A stretch of 44,290 bases of DNA, taken from the NCBI GenBank assembly GCA_025370845.1, contig JAMXFF010000056.1, positions 1-44,290 of the forward strand, written 5' to 3'. The stretch is from Laspinema palackyanum D2a (lineage in GTDB: Bacteria; Cyanobacteriota; Cyanobacteriia; Cyanobacteriales; Laspinemataceae). This document shows positions 40,278 to 44,290 of this stretch, piece by piece. How positions within the stretch are numbered: position 1 is the first letter of the stretch; the number at the start of each line of letters is the position of its first letter. The notes beneath the pieces were generated by a model. It worked only from the letters and a program-made list of their open reading frames with translations. It was not told the origin of the DNA and searched no databases. The position numbers were made by a program, and so were the translations under genes.

Positions 40278-42113
40278 TTAAGCTCCTTGTTTTGCAGGAG
40301 CGGGGGCGACAGGGGCCTGTTTCTTTTGCTTAGTCATGTTGTCAACACTAATTCCGAGCACCCACAGGGTCACAATTAGCACCCCGAGCCACTCATTGAG
40401 CCCGAGTCCTTCCCCAATAAACAGCAACGCCATTAAACTGGTCAATCCAGGACCCGTTGCCGCTACCACCGAGGCTAAAGGTGCACCAATCATGGGAATG
40501 GCAAAGTTATTCAAGGCGTAACCAATCAGGGTGGTTGTCGCTAGAGCAATACTGCCAATCCATAACTGGGTCCAATTTTCGGGTAAGACATTCCAAGTAA
40601 AGAAGTTTCCTTGCGTCGAACCCAAGATCACGAAGGGAATCGCCAAGATTAAAATCACGGAAAAGTTGATGACACTAAACGGTGCCGGATGCAATTTCAG
40701 TTTTCTGGCACTGAGTTGGGTCAAAATTACATAGCCCGCAAAGGTCAACCCCGAGGCGATCGCCGTCCCAATTCCCAGACCCAAATTTCCATCCGGTGCG
40801 CCTCCAGTCAGCCGCCCAGATACCGTCAAAAAGCATCCTAGATAAATCGTTACGGTGGCTAAAACAAAGATAAAGCTCGGTCTGGCACCAAACATCAGCC
40901 ATGCCAAGACTGCCGTGACGGGTGGGAAAATAAAGAACAAAGTAATCGCCACCCCCGTTGGAATATTTCCCAGAGCGATATAGATAAAGAACTGGGACAT
41001 AAACAGGAATAAGCCACTGCCAATGACGATCCACAGGGACCCCCGCTTTTCAGGATTGCCCAGTTGTTTGATATCCCGCCAGGTATTGGGATACAGGAGT
41101 GGGGCCAGAATAAAGCCCATGAGCGGCACCACAAACAGCATCCGCATCCCTAAAATTAACAGGGAATTTCCCGCTCCAGGAGCGAGGATTTGTCCTTCCC
41201 ACAATCCAAAGAGGTCCTGAGCACTGAGAATCACCCGGGTGATGATGTTTTGGAAGGAAATGGTAATCGAGGATAACAAGGCCAGGATTAACCCGGTTAA
41301 AAAGACATTACTTTCAACGGGAGGACTGGGGACTGGGGTAGCTGGGGGAGCGGTCCGGACTTCTGCCATCGCCGCTTTTTCTGCCGCAACCCGATCGCTT
41401 TGAGATCCTGTCCCTTCCGGGCGATCGCCTCGGTTGGAGGGAGTTCCCACCGGCAGTCCTTGTCTGCGATTCGTGACAATCTCTGCGGTAGTTTGAACGT
41501 TAGTTGCTTCTTCCTGCAATTGGTCAATCAGGCGATCGACCAAGGTTTCTAAAATCACTTCCCCTTGCTGCTGCAACGAGTGCATTCGCCCGAGTTGCTG
41601 GGACAATGAGCTTTGATAGGTGCTCAGTTCCTGTTGCAGATTTTTAAAGGTGGTGTTCAGGGTCGTATCTAACGATGCCAACAACCGATAGGCATTTTCA
41701 TTTAAGTTTACCGTCTGCGGCGACGACATTCCACTATTGGGGTCTAGGGTCGTTAAGGATTGCGATGGGGCCGGTGGAGCCACCATGATTTCCTTCAACC
41801 GTTCGCTCAATTCTTGTTGGAGTTGGGACGCCATCACTTGCGCGAGTTGCTTTGTCCACTGCTGCTGGGTATGCCGTCCCGGTCCCCCCTGCATTTGCCG
41901 CGATTGGATTTGCTGCTGTTGATTTTGCAGTTTTTGAATATCAGCAGTGAGGCGGGATTGTTCCGCTTGCAGTCGGGCCATGTCCCGAGCCAACTGAACG
42001 ACTATATTTTGCTGAATATCTCGAAGCTCCTGGGTCATGGAACTCAGAAGGGTTTCGATTTCTTTAGTGTTACTGTTTGTCGAGTTTTCCGGTTGATTGT
42101 CCAGTTGCCCCAT
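40278..42113 (-). CDS. Coiled-coil-fused DMT (EamA-type) transporter
   Basis: This 611-residue protein has two distinct parts. The first 270 residues are hydrophilic, with heptad-like Gln/Leu-rich coiled coil (for example LQAEQSRLTADIQKLQNQQQ and LQQELSERLKEIM) and a Pro/Ala linker before the membrane. From about 275 there are roughly ten membrane segments arranged as two EamA halves, such as WIVIGSGLFLFMSQFFIYIA and GVAITLFFIFPPVTAVLAWL, ending SVVAATGPGLTSLMALLFIG. DMT proteins export or import metabolites; the substrate is unknown. A typical EamA protein is near 300 residues, so this is a fusion about twice that size. AGAGG precedes the start. The terminator of the tRNA lies 36 bases past its stop. 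Confidence 0.88.
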   Translation of the reverse strand: MGQLDNQPENSTNSNTKEIETLLSSMTQELRDIQQNIVVQLARDMARLQAEQSRLTADIQKLQNQQQQIQSRQMQGGPGRHTQQQWTKQLAQVMASQLQQELSERLKEIMVAPPAPSQSLTTLDPNSGMSSPQTVNLNENAYRLLASLDTTLNTTFKNLQQELSTYQSSLSQQLGRMHSLQQQGEVILETLVDRLIDQLQEEATNVQTTAEIVTNRRQGLPVGTPSNRGDRPEGTGSQSDRVAAEKAAMAEVRTAPPATPVPSPPVESNVFLTGLILALLSSITISFQNIITRVILSAQDLFGLWEGQILAPGAGNSLLILGMRMLFVVPLMGFILAPLLYPNTWRDIKQLGNPEKRGSLWIVIGSGLFLFMSQFFIYIALGNIPTGVAITLFFIFPPVTAVLAWLMFGARPSFIFVLATVTIYLGCFLTVSGRLTGGAPDGNLGLGIGTAIASGLTFAGYVILTQLSARKLKLHPAPFSVINFSVILILAIPFVILGSTQGNFFTWNVLPENWTQLWIGSIALATTTLIGYALNNFAIPMIGAPLASVVAATGPGLTSLMALLFIGEGLGLNEWLGVLIVTLWVLGISVDNMTKQKKQAPVAPAPAKQGA

Positions 42114-42212
42114 TATTCTGTTACCTCTAGCTTATCGATCGTAAACCAAACTAATCGCCGCTCGCTTGGCACTCGGTGTGTTTTTGCTGATGGGTTGGGT
42201 TGAACTTTAATT

Positions 42213-42230
42213 GATTCGCTTAAGCGAATC
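42213..42230. promoter_or_regulatory. Perfect 18-bp palindrome upstream of the DMT gene
   Basis: GATTCGCTTAAGCGAATC is its own reverse complement. It sits 100-117 bases upstream of the DMT gene start. An 18-bp perfect palindrome is a plausible operator for a dimeric regulator. Confidence 0.5.
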
Positions 42231-42263
42231 CTGCATCCTAGCCGTTGTTTGACTCTATCCGAT

Positions 42264-42293
42264 GTCAAACTGAAAAATTCCCTTCAGTTTGAC
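42264..42293. repeat. 11-bp inverted repeat
   Basis: GTCAAACTGAA (42264-42274) and TTCAGTTTGAC (42283-42293) are perfect reverse complements around 8 bases. They may form an operator or a hairpin; no T-run follows on the plus strand, and the leftward strand shows no T-run either. Confidence 0.5.
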
Positions 42294-42588
42294 ATTCTAA
42301 TCTAAATGAGTAAGCAGACGCACAGGTTTTGGTTGATTCTATCGAAGGTGGGTTAAATTTTCCATCAAACGCTCCAATTCTGTTAAAAAACTCAACAATT
42401 AATTTGTTATAAAAAGAAAATTATTCCACCGAGCTCGGGCTGTTGCTTCTTGGGGGCGATCGCCCTAGAGTCTATCCCGAGCTTGAAACTCCCACCTTCG
42501 AGGGGCGAGTCTAAGGGAGGAGGGCTGGATTTTCCCCCTACTGCTGAACTCAGGGATTCTTGATGTTTGTCCCCCCAGGGCGATCGCC

Positions 42589-43929
42589 TTATTCCCCAAT
42601 CAACCGCACGATACTAAATAGACCAGCTCCTAAAACAGCCGCGATCGGAACTGTAATAATCCAGGCTAAAAATACTCCCCGCAGGGTTTCCATGCGAATG
42701 GATTTAGGGTTTTGCACCAATCCAATGCCAATCACACCCCCGACTAAGGAATGGGAGGTGGAAACGGGTAAACCAAAGCGGGACGCAATTAATACCGTAG
42801 TCGCCGTGGCAAGTTCTGCACAGAATCCACCACTGGGTTTTAAGGCAATAATATTTTCGCCTACGGTGGCTATTACTTTTTTACCCCATATTGCTAAGCC
42901 TGTCACGATGCCTGCACCCCCCAATATCAAAATCCACAGGGGAACGCTGAAATCATCTAGGGGAACGGATCCTGTGCGGCGAATATAGGCGATCGCCGCT
43001 AAGGGGGCCACGGCATTCCCCACATCGTTGGATCCGTGGGCAAAGGCCACAAAACAAGCACTCAGCACTTGAAACCGCGCCAGTTGCTTTTCAACAGGGG
43101 AAGAGTACACTGTCGAGTTGATTTCTGTTTCCGTCTCTAAATCGGTCTCTTGCTCTAGTTCTTGCTCTAACTCTTGCTCTAACTCTTGCTCTAACTCTTG
43201 CCAATTTTGCCCATCCCCCTGTTCTAGGTTACGCCACTGCACCAGGGTCAGTCCAATTGCTGCCATACCCCCCACCAGCAGCGGTAAATCTTGTGAGGGA
43301 AGGACAATCCCAAACTCAGTCCCAATCCAAACATTGAGTGGATGCAGGACCTTGGGAAGCACGATAATCCCAAAGACGCCCAACAGCAGACTACTCAACC
43401 AAGGAATCCATTGGTCTAACTGTTGTAAGGGTTCTGGATGTTCTAAAATCCACCGCTTGATGAAACTATAAACCGTAGCGGCAATTAGGGCGCTAATCGC
43501 TGGGGTGAGTAGCCAACTGATGGAAATCAGCCGGATAGTAGACCAATCCACGGCATCGAATCCCACCGCCACCACACTAAATCCTGCGATCGCCCCAATA
43601 ATGGCATGGGACGAGGCAACGGGCCACCCCTGGGATGTGGCAACCTGCAACCAAATTCCACAGGTGACCATGACACAAATCATGCCCGTCAGGAGCAGAT
43701 GTGGCGCATGAGCAAACACATTCGGTTCCAGAACGCTGGTGGCTAGGGTTTGGGATACTTCTTGACCAAAGAGGACGGCCCCTGTAAATTCCAATATCCC
43801 GGCAATAATCAGTGCCTGTCGCAGGGTCAGTGCTTTGGACCCGACAGAGGTCCCCATCGAGTTCGCAACGTCGTTTGCCCCCAGGTTCGCCGCCACATAA
43901 AAGGCTAAAAGGGCTAGTAATGCAGTCAT
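42589..43929 (-). CDS. Pit-type inorganic phosphate transporter
   Basis: This 446-residue protein has the two PHO4-family signatures GANDVANSMG (18-27) and GSNDVGNAVAP (about 294-304), each in a hydrophobic half, with NLGANDVANSMGTSVGSKAL and SSHAIIGAIAGF near the first. About ten membrane segments are visible. The family co-transports phosphate with protons or sodium. A cytosolic loop at about 243-262 is a low-complexity run of ELEQ units, coded by a 12-bp tandem repeat (43150-43200), followed by ETDLETETE. The repeat may vary between strains. A predicted promoter lies upstream; it shows no clear tandem Pho-box set. It converges with nothing downstream except the spacer at 42114-42588. Confidence 0.92.
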   Translation of the reverse strand: MTALLALLAFYVAANLGANDVANSMGTSVGSKALTLRQALIIAGILEFTGAVLFGQEVSQTLATSVLEPNVFAHAPHLLLTGMICVMVTCGIWLQVATSQGWPVASSHAIIGAIAGFSVVAVGFDAVDWSTIRLISISWLLTPAISALIAATVYSFIKRWILEHPEPLQQLDQWIPWLSSLLLGVFGIIVLPKVLHPLNVWIGTEFGIVLPSQDLPLLVGGMAAIGLTLVQWRNLEQGDGQNWQELEQELEQELEQELEQETDLETETEINSTVYSSPVEKQLARFQVLSACFVAFAHGSNDVGNAVAPLAAIAYIRRTGSVPLDDFSVPLWILILGGAGIVTGLAIWGKKVIATVGENIIALKPSGGFCAELATATTVLIASRFGLPVSTSHSLVGGVIGIGLVQNPKSIRMETLRGVFLAWIITVPIAAVLGAGLFSIVRLIGE

Positions 43930-44000
43930 GTAATAAGTTAAATCCTTAATTTTGCACTTGTTAAATGGGTTTAAACCCGAAATATTAACAATTAATTTTG

Positions 44001-44030
44001 ATTCTAGTCCAAGATAGAATAAATTGACAA
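44001..44030 (-). promoter_or_regulatory. Predicted promoter of the phosphate transporter gene
   Basis: On the minus strand TTGTCA (44030-44025) and TAGAAT (44006-44001) are 18 bases apart, each one base off consensus. The start would lie about 65 bases before the ATG at 43929. Confidence 0.45.
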
Positions 44031-44145
44031 TTAACTGATTATTTGCAGTCTCAATTTGTTGTTATTTCTAGCTTTAGTTGATAAAATATCGTTTTTTATA
44101 AAGTTAAAATCGGTTTCATCCTCCATCAACTTGTAAAAACCAAAA

Positions 44146-44184
44146 AACCCGGTTGCTCTAGTTGTGGGGACTAGAAACCGGGTT
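44146..44184. repeat. Hairpin of the AACCCGGTT family
   Basis: AACCCGGTT (44146-44154) and AACCGGGTT (44176-44184) are reverse complements; CTAG words on both sides of the loop extend the pairing. Then GGTAAGATAATTTTTTC follows, so it could act as a terminator for a gene to the left on the plus strand, but none is present. Confidence 0.5.
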
Positions 44185-44290
44185 GGTAAGATAATTTTTT
44201 CTTGATCCAATAGATTAGACTCGTCCGAAAATTATAAATCCTTATGGAAAGGGAGTTTCAGCCTTTTGACCCGGCGTAATCTTCAAGAGG

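Larger units (their letters stand above)
42114..42588. other. Spacer with two palindromes
   Basis: No gene was found in these 475 bases. Two symmetrical sites stand out (see 42213 and 42264). Both lie within about 180 bases upstream of the DMT gene start, which reads leftward from 42113. The right half (42430-42588) is GC-richer with a HIP1 octamer near 42457. The pit gene ends at 42589. Confidence 0.55.
43930..44290. other. Upstream region of the phosphate transporter gene
   Basis: These 361 bases carry no gene. The part next to the start is AT-rich and contains GGGTTTAAACCC (43965-43976), a 12-bp palindrome in the likely leader, and the predicted promoter (44001-44030). Farther out is a hairpin of the CCGGTTT family (44146-44184). 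The window ends in unassigned sequence. Confidence 0.5.

Noticed and set aside
43930-44110. Pho-box set upstream of the phosphate transporter
   Set aside because: TTTAAC-like words occur, but not as regularly spaced tandem repeats; AT-rich sequence explains them.

Overview
The window looks like the chromosome of a filamentous cyanobacterium, probably of the Oscillatoria/Laspinema kind. The octamer GCGATCGC (HIP1) occurs dozens of times in genes and spacers. The gene set is also typically cyanobacterial: Ser/Thr kinases fused to WD40 propellers, a multi-PAS/GAF histidine kinase, an FdC2-like ferredoxin, a DMT transporter with a long coiled-coil head, and many spacer repeats. The organism name is inference; the gene content is read from the sequence.

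Layout. 1-5302: two tandem kinase-WD40 genes (minus; the downstream one has lost the DFG aspartate), then a DUF389 membrane protein. 5303-5650: a repeat-rich spacer with a MITE-like element bounded by 30-bp inverted repeats and a 34-bp tandem array. 5867-8764: a glycine-zipper stress protein, a BON-domain lipoprotein and a conserved membrane-anchored protein of unknown role. 8880-14210: an accessory region. It holds a decayed copy of a small gene plus an SLC13-type transporter gene, direct and inverted 106-bp repeats, and an AT-rich single-gene island coding for a DUF262-DUF1524 (GmrSD-type) protein, bracketed by about 80-bp imperfect direct repeats. A DUF2254 protein separates this from the intact small gene.

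14396-16951: the intact SLC13-type transporter, a small USP-like protein and cysC (adenylylsulfate kinase), which suggests a sulfate-linked neighbourhood. 17338-27964: a complete Wsp-like chemosensory cluster: CheW, CheR-TPR, MCP, Cys-motif CheW (WspD-like), CheA-REC (WspE-like), CheB (WspF-like), and a last gene whose receiver domain closely resembles that of WspR but is fused to a histidine kinase instead of a GGDEF domain. The order B-C-A-D-E-F-output differs from the classical wsp operon only in where the MCP sits. The signal may therefore leave the pathway by phosphorelay rather than as cyclic-di-GMP. This is the strongest candidate in the window for an undescribed system.

28386-30248: ilvB with a C-terminal zinc ribbon. 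30283-30700: a structured repeat block, with four 31-bp units facing three 80-bp units whose shared core is inverted. 30725-39820: a long minus-strand run (TPR protein, 4Fe-4S ferredoxin, PAS/GAF histidine kinase, hisZ, J-domain-TPR protein, inositol-phosphatase family enzyme, nuclease-like lipoprotein, FdC2-like ferredoxin). 40087-40173: tRNA-Ser(GGA) with promoter and terminator. 40278-43929: the coiled-coil DMT transporter and a Pit-type phosphate transporter. No CRISPR array, rRNA gene or intact insertion sequence was seen.
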